Of a stretch of DNA of 8,725 bases, positions 1 through 7,539 are shown piece after piece. The notes below the pieces were generated by a model, which did not search any database, was not told the DNA's origin, and saw only the letters and a list, made by a program, of their open reading frames with translations. Location: positions 1-8,725 of the forward strand of contig DETJ01000038.1 of NCBI GenBank assembly GCA_002361595.1, read 5' to 3'. The stretch is from Patescibacteria group bacterium UBA3291 (lineage in GTDB: Bacteria; Patescibacteriota; Gracilibacteria; Absconditabacterales; Absconditicoccaceae). Both the position numbers and the translations under genes were made by a program. The stretch's first letter is position 1; every line of letters begins with the position of its first letter.

Positions 1-204
1 GAAAATTCTGTTTCACTAGGAGAGTATGTTTGTAAATCAGAGAATTGAATTGCTGTGATATTTGGGAATGAAGTCGATGGTGTGATGCCTAAAACTCTGA
101 AAGAAGTAGACTGAGTGGTAGAGATCCCAATGCAATGAATCAAAGAATCTATGAATGTTGGTCAGAGTACAGCTATTTTTATGCGAGAACTTAGGAAAAA
201 ATAG
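1..204 (+). CDS. SpoU/TrmH-family RNA 2'-O-methyltransferase, C-terminal part
   Basis: The gene enters from the left edge; 67 C-terminal residues are visible, ending at TAG 202-204. They carry the late motifs of the SpoU (SPOUT) fold: a F-G-N-E-V-D-G-V block around residues 21-28, and an I-P-M-Q-G stretch followed by S-M-N-V-G-Q-S-T-A-I. These form the S-adenosylmethionine-binding trefoil knot in the family. Family role: 2'-O-methylation of a ribose in tRNA or rRNA in the cytoplasm; the exact target cannot be told from the C-terminus. Three in-frame UGA codons occur, and the one in I-P-M-x-G sits on a conserved glycine, direct support for UGA=Gly. It converges on the gene at 236-907 with about 30 bp between the stops. 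Family assignment is firm. Confidence 0.85.
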
Positions 205-250
205 GACAAACTGAAAAGAATAAAATTAATCTACTTTATTTGTCTTTTTG
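205..250. terminator. Candidate bidirectional terminator between convergent genes
   Basis: GACAAA (205-210) and TTTGTC (239-244) form a 6-bp inverted repeat with a T-run directly after it on the plus strand and another T-run after it on the minus strand. It lies between the stop of the methylase (204) and the stop of the minus-strand gene (236). The loop is long (28 nt) and the stem short, so this is a modest candidate. Confidence 0.3.
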
Positions 251-907
251 CTCATTCATATAAGATAAAACGGCATTGAAAACTAATCATCTAGCTAATC
301 ATCTAATTCTCCAAAAGAGAATAAGTCGTATAATTAATGATGTCCAACCAAGTTCATGATATCAGTATGAGAAAGATAGGATAGTTAGTACTAAACAATC
401 GAACATAGTCGCACGAATAAAAAGATAGTTGGTACGTCATTGTTTGAGTTCAGGATTATTTTTAACGGATGTGTAAATTGTCCAAAAGTAACTTTGAAGC
501 ATATCATTATTTTTTTTACTTATTTTTCGGAATCTTAGCCAATTTAAGCTTGCATATTCCATATCAAGGATTTCTTCTATTCCTTTCTCTATTTTTAGAG
601 CAGAAAGTAATTCTTTCCTTTTATGTTCATTTTTGATGACAGGATTTTTTTTATACAAAAAGATTTCAGTAGGTTTCCTAAATTTAAACCAAATATTGAT
701 GACAAAATCTAATAAATGGGAAAGTGTTTGAATAATTTCTCATGCTATGTAAGATAAACAAACGAATACAAATGCATATAACACATCATATTCTCATCAG
801 AATTCAACAGGAACGTCTTCTCAGAAAAATAGACATAAAATTAAAATTAATGCTCATCAAGGCATAATTTTTACCATATATTCATCAATAGAGAATTTGT
901 CGCTCAT
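236..907 (-). CDS. Unknown membrane protein, 223 residues
   Basis: Read with UGA=Gly the frame is open from ATG 905-907 to TAA 236-238; the standard code would break it at ten UGA codons (Gly 17, 18, 29, 37, 38, 56, 157, 182, 203, 207). Hydrophobic segments lie at about residues 13-28 (after M-P-G-G), 43-62, 161-179 and 187-199, flanking a charged, Lys-rich middle (about 75-155) that should be cytoplasmic. This looks like a polytopic or hairpin membrane protein with a soluble middle domain. I recognise no catalytic motif. The tail ends in a Lys/Glu-rich stretch. It is divergent from the WG-repeat gene at 1099, with about 190 bp between the starts, and has no Shine-Dalgarno sequence. The reality of the gene is well supported by length and by UGA placement; the function is unknown. 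Confidence 0.75.
283..306 (-). repeat. 12-bp in-frame tandem duplication
   Basis: Two adjacent 12-bp units, 283-294 and 295-306, are identical except for the last base. Being 12 bp long, the duplication keeps frame and repeats the residues R-G-L near the C-terminus of the membrane protein (203-208). It is probably a recent slippage event. Confidence 0.6.
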
Positions 908-959
908 TTTATTATTTTAAACTTTCTAAAAACACTTAAATTGGTCAAATGCTACTAAT

Positions 960-987
960 TTAATAAGTATATTTTATAATTTATCAA
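960..987 (-). promoter_or_regulatory. Candidate sigma70-type promoter for the 236-907 gene
   Basis: On the minus strand, TTGATA (982-987) is followed after 16 bp by TATTAA (960-965), about 50 bp upstream of the ATG at 907. The -35 box matches the consensus at five of six positions, the -10 box at four. In DNA this AT-rich such matches also arise by chance. Confidence 0.3.
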
Positions 988-1032
988 GAGAATGATTTAT
1001 GTTTTTTTGACAACAGTTTTTGTTAATAAACA

Positions 1033-1060
1033 TTGACTTTATATGTAAATTTAATATATT
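1033..1060 (+). promoter_or_regulatory. Sigma70-type promoter of the WG-repeat gene
   Basis: TTGACT (1033-1038), a 16-bp spacer and TATATT (1055-1060) predict transcription from about 1067, giving a leader of about 32 nt before ATG 1099. The same hexamers with the same spacing occur on the minus strand at 8054-8081. A promoter here argues against the alternative TTG start at 1033, which would lie upstream of the transcript. Confidence 0.55.
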
Positions 1061-1098
1061 TTATTTCAATTTATGTTTTTATATTATTTTTGTATATT

Positions 1099-2424
1099 AT
1101 GAATTTTCAAGAAAAGTATGATATCCTCGATAAGGAAATCCTTCAAGCAGTTAAGGAAAGAAATTTCAAGTTAAAAGATGAAAAAGTAAAAGTACAAAAA
1201 AGAATTGCATATTTGCTTTCATTAGAAAATCAGATAAAAGATTCTGATAAAAAGATTCTTAAACTTTCTAAAGAATGAAAATCTAACGAGGAAATAGAAA
1301 ATGAACTTTCAAAGCAAGAAAATTTACAATATAAATTGGATATCGCAGTCAAGAATGATTATCATGAAGTTTGTAACGAGGTAAATGGGCACAGAATAAT
1401 AGAATGATCAGAATGATATTGATTAATTGATAATAAATGAGAAGAAATAACTAAAGAAAAATATGATTCTGTTTGAAATTTTAATAAATATGGAGTAGCA
1501 TTAGTTAAGAAAAACTGGAAATATTGATTAATAGATGAAAAGTGAGATTTGGTTACACCAATTATCTACGAGACTATTAAAGAGTTTTCAGAATGATTTG
1601 CTGTAGTAATAAAGGATGGAAAATCCTGACTAATAGATGCTAAATGAAATGTAATTTTACCGATTGTCTATTCGGATCTTAGTAGTGTTAAAAGTTGAAA
1701 TCTTTTGTTTAGAGATGGGGGTAGATTTCGATGAATGATAAATACTAAATGAGAGATTTTGCATAATCCTGAATTTGATTATTATTCAGAATTACTCAAT
1801 AATTGATATGCCATAGTGGAGAAAAATAATAAAAAATGATTATTAAATAATAAATGAGAGTTGATAGTTTCACCAAAATATACTAGTATTAGAGCTTCAG
1901 ATGTGCTAAAATGATGACTAATTGGAGTGGAAGTTTATGGTAAAGGGGGGACAAAATGCTGAAAAGTTACACCAGAAGGAGAGGAAGTAATAGCTCCTAT
2001 TTATGATAAGGTAGAAGAAATTTGATGACTTGAATGAGTATATAAAGTAAAATTACAATCTAAGAACAGTTGGGAATATGAATGACTAATCGATAAAAAT
2101 GGAAATGTAATAGTTGCTCCTGATAAATATTATCATATTTATAATTTTGAACCTAAACATGATTGAAGAAAATTCTCAGAAGTTTGGCTATGGGATAAAA
2201 GTAAAGCTTGGGATAAGAAATGATTAATCGATGAAACATGAAAGGAAGTTATTCGTCCTCTTTATGGACAGCTTGCTCCACTACATAAACATGATGATTA
2301 CTATAAAGTCTCTAAGCAAAAACTTTTCTGAAAAAATAAAGTTGGATATGTAGATTTAGAGTGAAATGAGTACTTCTGAGAAGATGCAAAAGACCTTGAA
2401 AATCAATTGTTTTCAAAAAAATAA
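1099..2424 (+). CDS. WG-repeat protein with N-terminal coiled coil
   Basis: Open for 441 residues from ATG to TAA only if UGA is glycine (nearly 30 UGA codons). Residues 1-95 are Lys/Glu-rich with heptad-like spacing, likely a coiled coil. From about residue 106 to the end there are about nine WG-type repeats of the form G-L-I-D-x-K-G-x-x-I-x-P-x-Y, for example Y-G-L-I-D-N-K-G-E-E at 107. Such repeats build beta-sheet or propeller-like scaffolds and usually mediate binding; no enzyme motif is seen. Most repeat glycines are UGA codons. A TTG at 1033 would add about 22 hydrophobic residues that could act as a membrane anchor. I prefer 1099 because the promoter overlaps that extension and AT-rich DNA translates to Ile/Phe/Tyr by chance. 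It stands alone, divergent from 236-907. Function: probable interaction scaffold, partner unknown. Confidence 0.85.
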
Positions 2425-2452
2425 AATATAGATACATATATAATATTATATA

Positions 2453-2481
2453 GTTCATGGATTATGAACAAAAGTTTTTTT
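2453..2481 (+). terminator. Candidate terminator after the WG-repeat gene
   Basis: GTTCAT (2453-2458) and ATGAAC (2464-2469) form a perfect 6-bp stem with a 5-nt loop, followed by AAAAG and seven T. The stem is AT-rich and the T-run starts 5 nt after it, so efficiency is doubtful. GTTTTT (2474-2479) can pair instead with AAAAAC (2485-2490), and TGAAC (2491-2495) can replace the right arm, so the sequence can fold in more than one way. Confidence 0.4.
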
Positions 2482-2495
2482 GTGAAAAACTGAAC

Positions 2496-2523
2496 TTGAA
2501 AATATTATACTTTTTCGGATACT
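2496..2523 (+). promoter_or_regulatory. Candidate promoter for the sugar transferase
   Basis: TTGAAA (2496-2501) is followed after 16 bp by GATACT (2518-2523); alternatively TATACT (2506-2511) serves as a -10 box with a poor -35. Either gives a leader of about 26-40 nt before ATG 2556. The presence of a candidate terminator just upstream makes separate transcription of this gene likely. Confidence 0.35.
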
Positions 2524-2555
2524 GAAAGTAGATTTATTTCATAAAGCTTAATTTT

Positions 2556-3944
2556 ATGAATACTAGTCGATTGAAAATTTTTCGTTTTTGTAGGCCAGTT
2601 CTGCATTTTGTATTGATTTTATTGGTATTTCGAATCTCATATAAATCCAGATTGTATTGAAATTTTATGTGAAAGATTTTTCATGAGATTCCACGAATTA
2701 ATAAGCAAGAATTACTCTTATTTGCATTAATTTCTGCTGGAATTTTTGTAGTAATTGGATTAATAAAGAATTTATATGAGTTAAATAAACAGACGTGAAG
2801 CTATATCCAAACACTTTCGAAAGTCCGAGTTTATTGGTTTATTTTCAGTGCATTTGTTTCATATTTTGGTCAGTGATTCATATTTAATTTCTGAATCTCT
2901 AGATATATTATTTTGATTTCAGCAATTATTGCATATGTAGTTTTGTTTCTATTTGATCAGGTTTGGTATCGTTTAGATTTTAAATTACAGAAAAAAAACT
3001 GAAGTAAAGTCCTGATTATATCTGATAACTTAAATAAATCATCAGAATTATTGGATAAATTGAAATGAAATTTTTCACTGCCAACTGAAGCGATAGTAAG
3101 TGATGATGTGGATGGAGTAGATTTATCAGAGTATTCAATCGCTGTCGTAGTCGGAAATGTAAAACAGGAAATTTTGCAGAAAATATTTGAAAAAATCAGA
3201 TTTTATGATACTAGATTTTTTCATGTGAGTGAGGGATTTTTCCTAGAAGATGTAGTTTATAAACCTGAAAAAATCTGATCAATCGTTGCTATGGAATACA
3301 CTCATTCACAGCTGAATGGATGGTCATTGATATGGAAAAGAATATTTGATTTGGTAGCTGCTACAATTGCTTTGATAATCTTTGCTATTCCTATGATAAT
3401 TATTGCTATTATTATCAAGATAGACTCAAAATGACCAGCAATCTACAAATCCAAGAGAGTCTGAAAATGATGAAAATTATTCACATTTTACAAATTCCGT
3501 TCTATGAAAACGGAGATGTGTGTATGATATGGATGAAAAAAAGCTGATGAATTATATGCAAAATTGATAGCTTCAGATGCTAATAATCGTAAATGAGTGT
3601 TGCCAAAGATTAAGGATGATCCACGTGTAACAAAGGTAGGAAAATTTTTGCGTAAGACATCACTGGATGAATTGCCTCAATTATTCCAAGTTTTATGGTG
3701 AAGTATGTCGTTAGTTGGACCTCGTCCGCATCTTCCGAAAGAAGTGGAACAATATGAACAGTGGGAGAGGAGAGTACTTAGTATTAAACCATGAATTACA
3801 TGATATGCTCAGGTTTTTGGTAGAGATAATTTACCATTTTCTGAAGAAGCTAGACTAGATTTGTACTATATACAGAATTGGTCATTGGCAATGGATTTGT
3901 ATGTAATTTTCGCTACGTTTGGTGTAGTGTTTAAGGGACATTAA
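2556..3944 (+). CDS. Polyprenyl-phosphate hexose-1-phosphate transferase (WbaP/WcaJ-type)
   Basis: 462 residues, typical of the long form of the bacterial sugar transferase family. The family moves a sugar-1-phosphate from a nucleotide sugar to undecaprenyl phosphate in the inner membrane, the first step of capsule, exopolysaccharide or glycan assembly. Four N-terminal hydrophobic helices (about 12-26, 48-68, 86-105, 110-130) are followed by a soluble Rossmann-like region (about 145-240). The catalytic part begins at K-R-I-F-D (261-265) with a membrane segment to about 287, then S-K-G-P-A-I-Y (Gly293), R-V-G-K-G-G, Y-K-F-R-S-M (312-317), the S-L-D-E-L-P-Q dyad (Asp371, Glu372) and V-G-P-R-P (389-391 for P-R-P). 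About 18 glycines are UGA, several at invariant positions. The substrate sugar cannot be told. No Shine-Dalgarno sequence; ATG 2556 is the first good start. A strong terminator follows. Confidence 0.95.
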
Positions 3945-3951
3945 TAAATAA

Positions 3952-4056
3952 CAAATCTCCCCAAACCCCTCTTTATCAAGAGGGGCTTTTTATTTATTCC
4001 CTATTGATAAAGGGGGAAACAGAAGCTTGCTCAGCTTGCTGAGGCAGGGGGATTTG
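3952..4056. repeat. Palindromic intergenic element, copy 1
   Basis: Ends in inverted arms CAAATCTCCCC (3952-3962) and GGGGGATTTG (4047-4056). Inside are a CCCCTCTT/AAGAGGGG hairpin (3966-3985), a TGATAAAGGGGG segment and a CTCAG/CTGAG hairpin (4030-4043) preceded by AGCTTGC. A related but not identical element lies at 7197-7275. Both sit directly 3' of a plus-strand gene. It resembles REP/MITE-like palindromic repeats; it encodes nothing recognisable. Confidence 0.55.
3966..3991 (+). terminator. Intrinsic terminator of the sugar transferase gene
   Basis: An 8-bp GC-rich stem, CCCCTCTT (3966-3973) with AAGAGGGG (3978-3985), a 4-nt loop TATC and then CTTTTT. It begins 21 bp after the TAA of the sugar transferase, a classic rho-independent terminator. 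Confidence 0.85.
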
Positions 4057-4142
4057 CATAATAAAAAACATAAATAGAAAATAAGAGAAGATATTTCTTT
4101 CAAAAATCTCTTGCAATACCAAAAATTATTACTACTCTCAAA

Positions 4143-4286
4143 TTGCCAAATCATCTTAATATACTGTTTTTTGTTTACAGTAAATTTGCTATATGACGGA
4201 AAAGGCGACTAAGTTTGCCTCTTATTTGTCATATGGCAGTATAGAGTAGATGGTTTGGCGACTATGCAGATTTAGTCGCCTTTTTT
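4143..4286 (+). ncRNA. Structured leader or small RNA with terminator/antiterminator pairing
   Basis: No convincing frame occupies 4057-4345, but much of it pairs. Nested stems: P1, 14 bp with two G-U pairs (4143-4156 with 4248-4261, starting TTGCCAAATC); P2, 7 bp (TATACTG 4160-4166 with CAGTATA 4237-4243); P3, 9 bp (4189-4197 with 4228-4236, ATATGAC/GTCATAT); P4, short (GGCGA 4204-4208 with TTGCC 4215-4219). Directly downstream is a terminator (4257-4286) whose left arm overlaps the right arm of P1. The P4 arm (AAAAGGCGACTAA, 4200-4212) can also pair perfectly over 13 bp with 4272-4284, the terminator's right arm, which would undo the terminator. This mutually exclusive arrangement is typical of attenuators and riboswitches. 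It lies about 60 bp upstream of the surface-protein start. A free small RNA is the alternative. No known family is recognised. Confidence 0.5.
4257..4286 (+). terminator. Intrinsic terminator upstream of the surface-protein gene
   Basis: Perfect 8-bp stem GGCGACTA (4257-4264) with TAGTCGCC (4273-4280), 8-nt loop, then six T. It lies 60 bp before the ATG of the surface protein, with no gene directly upstream, so it ends either a leader transcript (attenuation) or a small RNA. Confidence 0.75.
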
Positions 4287-4345
4287 GATTGGTAAAAATC
4301 TGACTAATTATGTTTTCTTCTCTTTTATTTTCTAATTATATTATT

Positions 4346-7111
4346 ATGAAGAAAAACTTTTTATTTGCTATGTTGGCTGTATTCTTAGCCTGATTCTGAT
4401 TCGGAGGGGTCAGTATGGCTGATGAAGAAACACCATCTACGCCTGAAACACCTACAGAGTCATCATCTTGTCAAGAAGAAGCAACTTATTGAACAAATTG
4501 ATGTGATACACTAGCAAATGCTATTAAAAGTGCGAATGTTGGTGATACTATTACTTTGTTAGGAGATATCACTTTAGACGAAGATGTTATAATTAGTAGA
4601 AATATTAATATTGATTTATGAACACATAAAATTGAAGGTAATTGAAAACGATTTGCCTTTATTAATTGAGCAAATTCTGAAATATGAAACTGAACCATAA
4701 TTAATACAACAAAACCTGCAATTCAAATTGAAGGTTGAGCAAATGTTACAATTAAAGACTGAAATTTTACTTCAACTAACGCTTCAGCACTAGTTATCAT
4801 TAACGGTTCTACATTAACTATCGATAATGCTAAGGTTAAGGCACAAGAAGTAGCAGTATTAGCTTATACAAATGCTAATGTTACAATTAATTGAGGAGAA
4901 TATGAAACTGTAGATAATTTTGTAATATGAACAAACTGATCTGAGTGACTAGGATGAAGTAAAATCACAATCAACTGATGAACTTTTAAGGGAAATATTA
5001 CTTCTCCATGATACATTGCATGCTGAATCTATGCTCCAAATGATGATACTATCACGGTTAATTGATGAACATTTGATATTACAAATGGAGTTTGAGTAGC
5101 TATTCGTGCATGAAATGTAAATATTTGAGAAAAAGCAATATTTAAATATACTACAGATGAAAACATTTCAGAATGATTTGTTTGAGACAGTAAGGTTAAA
5201 TTACCAGTATGAAATAAGATTGTTATTGATTTGAGAGCATGATATCCTTGATTAAATGATAATACATTTAAGGTTGAATCAAAGAAAAACAATAATGATA
5301 CTTTTACTAATCAATTATATGTAATTGAAGATACAGAACCTTCATTTTCATCTAAAGATGTAGATAATGCTGAAATAACTAAAAAATCTTGAGAATATAA
5401 GGTTGAAATTCAATGATGAACTTTTTCTGAAGATGTAAATGATTACACAGTTGTAGATAAATGTGCAGTAAAAAATGGAGAAAATTTATATGAAATTAGA
5501 AATTGTCCTACTCCAATAAATTTTTATACAAGTAGCAATAATAAAATTCCTGTTGTTGTTAATGAAGAATGAACTATTGATTTAGACTCAACAAAAATAG
5601 CTATCAAAAATGAAAGAAAAAGAGCAGAACCTAAACTTTCTATTGAAACTCCAAAAATTTTAGGGGCTAAAAATACTGATTGATTAGAAATCATAGAAAT
5701 TGAATGAGAAAAAATATTATTCATGGATATGACTAAATTCTGATGAAGTTCTCAGACTAAATGATTTAGTAGCTCTGAAGATTGAATTTTCTTCTCAAAG
5801 TTCCAATTATGAACAGATTATGTTGCAGAATGAGAATGAGCTATAACATATGATGAAAATGAAAAAGCAATTAAAAAACCTAAATGGGTTTCAACTGAAG
5901 AAAAAACGGTAGCTAAATACAACGAAATCACAAAAGATGGAAAAGTAATTTGATACACTTTAAAAATCTGAGCTCCTGATTTCTCTTGGTTCTATGCTCC
6001 AAGATTATATAAAGTAACATTTAACTCTGATTGAGGTACAGAGTATGAAGCTCAAAAAGTAGCATTAACAGATTGAAAAGCTACAAATCCATGAATTCCA
6101 ACTAAAAAATGATATGGATTCAAATTTTGGAGTAAAGATGGTAAAAAAGAATATAAATTCGAGGATGCAGTAGATAATGATATTGAACTTAAAGCTATTT
6201 ATGGAGATACAGATGATGCATTTACTATCACATGGAAAAACTGAAATACGACACTTAAAGAAGATATTCTCGCAGCAGGAGCAACTCCTACTTATTTGTG
6301 AGAAACTCCTACTAAAGATGCAGATAGTTCTTGTAAAACATATGAATTTAAAGCATGGTCTCCAGCTATAGCTGCTGTTAGTGCTGATACTACATATACA
6401 GCTACATTTACGTGTACTTCTCCTATAACTCCTTCATACTCATGAGGTGGAGGATCATCAAGAAACTCTTCTAAAACAACTACAGCAGATGATACTAAAA
6501 AAGCAGAAGAAACTGCAAAAGATGAACAAAAAGCAGATGAATCAAAATCAGATGAAACTAAGGCTGATGAAACTAAAACATCTGAAGAAGCTAAAGCAGC
6601 TGCTGATGCTCAAGCTCTAAAAGATGGATATTCTCAGGAATTTATCGATGCTTACAACTTTGCTCGTAAAAATAATATCACAACTAAAGATACTATTAGA
6701 GAAGCAGATATGGATGCACCATTGACTAGAATAGCTATGGCTAAAATGCTATCTCAATATGCTATCAATGTACTTGGAAAGACTCCAGATACATCAGTAG
6801 TAGTTCCTACATTCCCAGATGTAGATGCTAAATTGGATGCAGATTATAATAACTGAGTAACATTAGCTTACCAACTATGAATAATGTGAATAAATGTGAA
6901 TAAATATAGACCATTTGATTTGGTAACTAGAGCAGAATTTGGAACTGCATTGTCTAGAATGTTGTTTGGTTTAGAAGATGGAGAATGAAATGAATGGTAT
7001 TCAACTCATCTTGCTAAGCTAATGGAAGAGCAGATCATTACTAATAATAACCCTAATTTACAAGAATTACGTGGTTACGTAATGATCATGCTTATGAGAA
7101 GTGCACAATAA
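4346..7111 (+). CDS. Large secreted surface protein with beta-helix, InlB-type repeats and SLH-like C-terminus
   Basis: 921 residues, ATG to TAA, with roughly 55 UGA codons read as glycine. Residues 1-25 are a signal peptide (K-K, hydrophobic core, cleavage after M-A). About 50-330 is rich in N-G-G and V-T-I-N-G-G-type turns, typical of right-handed beta-helix surface proteins. About 330-550 is a less clear beta-rich stretch. About 555-620 is an InlB/Listeria-Bacteroides repeat (Y-K-V-T-F-N-S-D-G-G through G-F-K-F-W). About 626-692 is another adhesin-type repeat (I-T-W-K-N-G, F-K-A-W-S-P, Y-T-A-T-F). A glycine patch and an Asp/Glu/Lys/Thr-rich linker (about 697-755) lead to an SLH-like region (about 760-921, with T-R-A-E-F-G-T-A-L-S-R-M). 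SLH domains bind secondary wall polymers, so the protein is probably tethered to the cell surface and displays an adhesive or binding stalk. The leader at 4143-4286 may control it. Confidence 0.9.
6466..6612 (+). repeat. Low-complexity Asp/Glu/Lys/Thr linker
   Basis: Short imperfect repeats of GATGAAACTAA and similar units encode D-E-T-K-A-D-E-T-K-like residues between the adhesin repeats and the SLH-like region. It is a probable flexible, highly charged spacer, prone to length change by slippage. Confidence 0.6.
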
Positions 7112-7161
7112 AACTAGAAACTCCCAATCTAGTGTGCTTCTCATTTGTACTAAATTGGCAG

Positions 7162-7191
7162 AAAAGGTCACTCCGTCAGGGGTGGCTTTTT
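7162..7191 (+). terminator. Intrinsic terminator of the surface-protein gene
   Basis: Stem 7162-7174 (AAAAGGTCACTCC) pairs with 7179-7191 (GGGGTGGCTTTTT) over 13 pairs, three of them G-U, around a GTCA loop; the right arm ends in the T-run. It is 50 bp after the TAA at 7111. An upstream bulged hairpin (7096-7142) spans the stop codon itself. Confidence 0.8.
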
Positions 7192-7196
7192 CAAAT

Positions 7197-7275
7197 TAAA
7201 AAATGTCCTCCTTTATTGAAAGGAGGCTTGCCCCGCTAAGCGGGGTGAAGACCACGAAGTGGGGGAGGATTTTTA
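7197..7275. repeat. Palindromic intergenic element, copy 2
   Basis: Outer arms TCCTCC (7206-7211, preceded by an A-run) and GGAGGA (7264-7269, followed by a T-run) enclose three hairpins: CCTCCTTT/AAAGGAGG (7207-7226), CCCCGC/GCGGGG (7231-7245) and CCAC/GTGG (7252-7262). Plan and the GCTTGC segment resemble copy 1 at 3952-4056. It follows the terminator of the surface-protein gene. GC content is far above the surroundings. Confidence 0.55.
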
Positions 7276-7480
7276 AGTGTATGATATTAAAATCCCCAGT
7301 CCTTTGGACAGCCCATTTCGGTAAAGGGGCACAAATAATTTCTCACTCCTGTTTGTAGTCTTTAGAGTAGAACCCTGGTTGAACTAAGGAAATACCTAAG
7401 ATTTTCACCCAGCTAGTTTACGACGCTAAGCGGTGCTGGACAAGCTACACTCAGAATGATATATGAAAATGAGAAAAAAT
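7276..7480. other. Intergenic stretch without a recognised gene
   Basis: No convincing coding frame is seen on either strand. It holds a CCCC...GGGG palindrome-like segment (7294-7329, with GTCC/GGAC at 7299-7309) and a nested hairpin, CCAGC (7409-7413) with GCTGG (7435-7439) enclosing CGC/GCG. The decamer CGCTAAGCGG at 7424-7433 is also inside the palindromic element (7234-7243), so this may be a decayed relative. A transcript here on the plus strand would end at the terminator 7481-7510. Confidence 0.4.
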
Positions 7481-7539
7481 AAAAGCTGGCTATAAACAGT
7501 CAGCTTTTTTAATGGTTTTTTAATTAGCTTAGTTAGTAT
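7426..7539 (-). other. In-frame tail that UGA read-through would add
   Basis: If the UGA at 7540-7542 is read as glycine, the frame of the 7540-8001 gene continues for 38 codons counting that glycine, to TAG 7426-7428 (191 residues in total). The tail runs straight through the terminator hairpin 7481-7510 and is low in complexity (Lys/Leu, then Phe/Leu/Ile), so it looks like translated non-coding DNA. If transcription stops at the hairpin, the message would end without any in-frame stop. Confidence 0.5.
7481..7510. terminator. Bidirectional intrinsic terminator
   Basis: AAAAGCTGGC (7481-7490) pairs with GTCAGCTTTT (7499-7508) over 10 bp with one G-U pair and an 8-nt loop. T-runs follow on both strands (plus: to 7510; minus: the complement of the A-rich 7472-7484). 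On the minus strand it is placed to end the 7540-8001 gene, 30 bp after its UGA. Confidence 0.75.

Noticed and set aside
1033..1098. TTG start giving the WG-repeat protein an N-terminal hydrophobic helix
   Set aside because: The TTG is part of the TTGACT -35 box and the -10 box lies inside the extension; AT-rich non-coding DNA yields such residues by chance. It is still possible if the promoter is wrong.
3990..4154. Minus-strand ATG frame of about 54 codons
   Set aside because: It consists mostly of the translated palindromic element and the terminator hairpin, with no recognisable protein.
4486..5724. Minus-strand open frames at 4486-4698, 5029-5292 and 5524-5724
   Set aside because: They are antisense shadows of the surface-protein gene.
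6177..6371. Plus-strand frame of 64 codons in another phase
   Set aside because: It lies inside the InlB-type and second repeat of the surface protein, in a different frame.
7200..7420. Minus-strand frame of about 70 codons, open with UGA=Gly, crossing the second palindromic element
   Set aside because: There is no ATG start, it reads through hairpins, and its composition is unlike the neighbouring genes.
7276..7480. Possible tRNA or tmRNA between the two terminators
   Set aside because: I find no acceptor stem, T-arm consensus or CCA-type end; only short hairpins.
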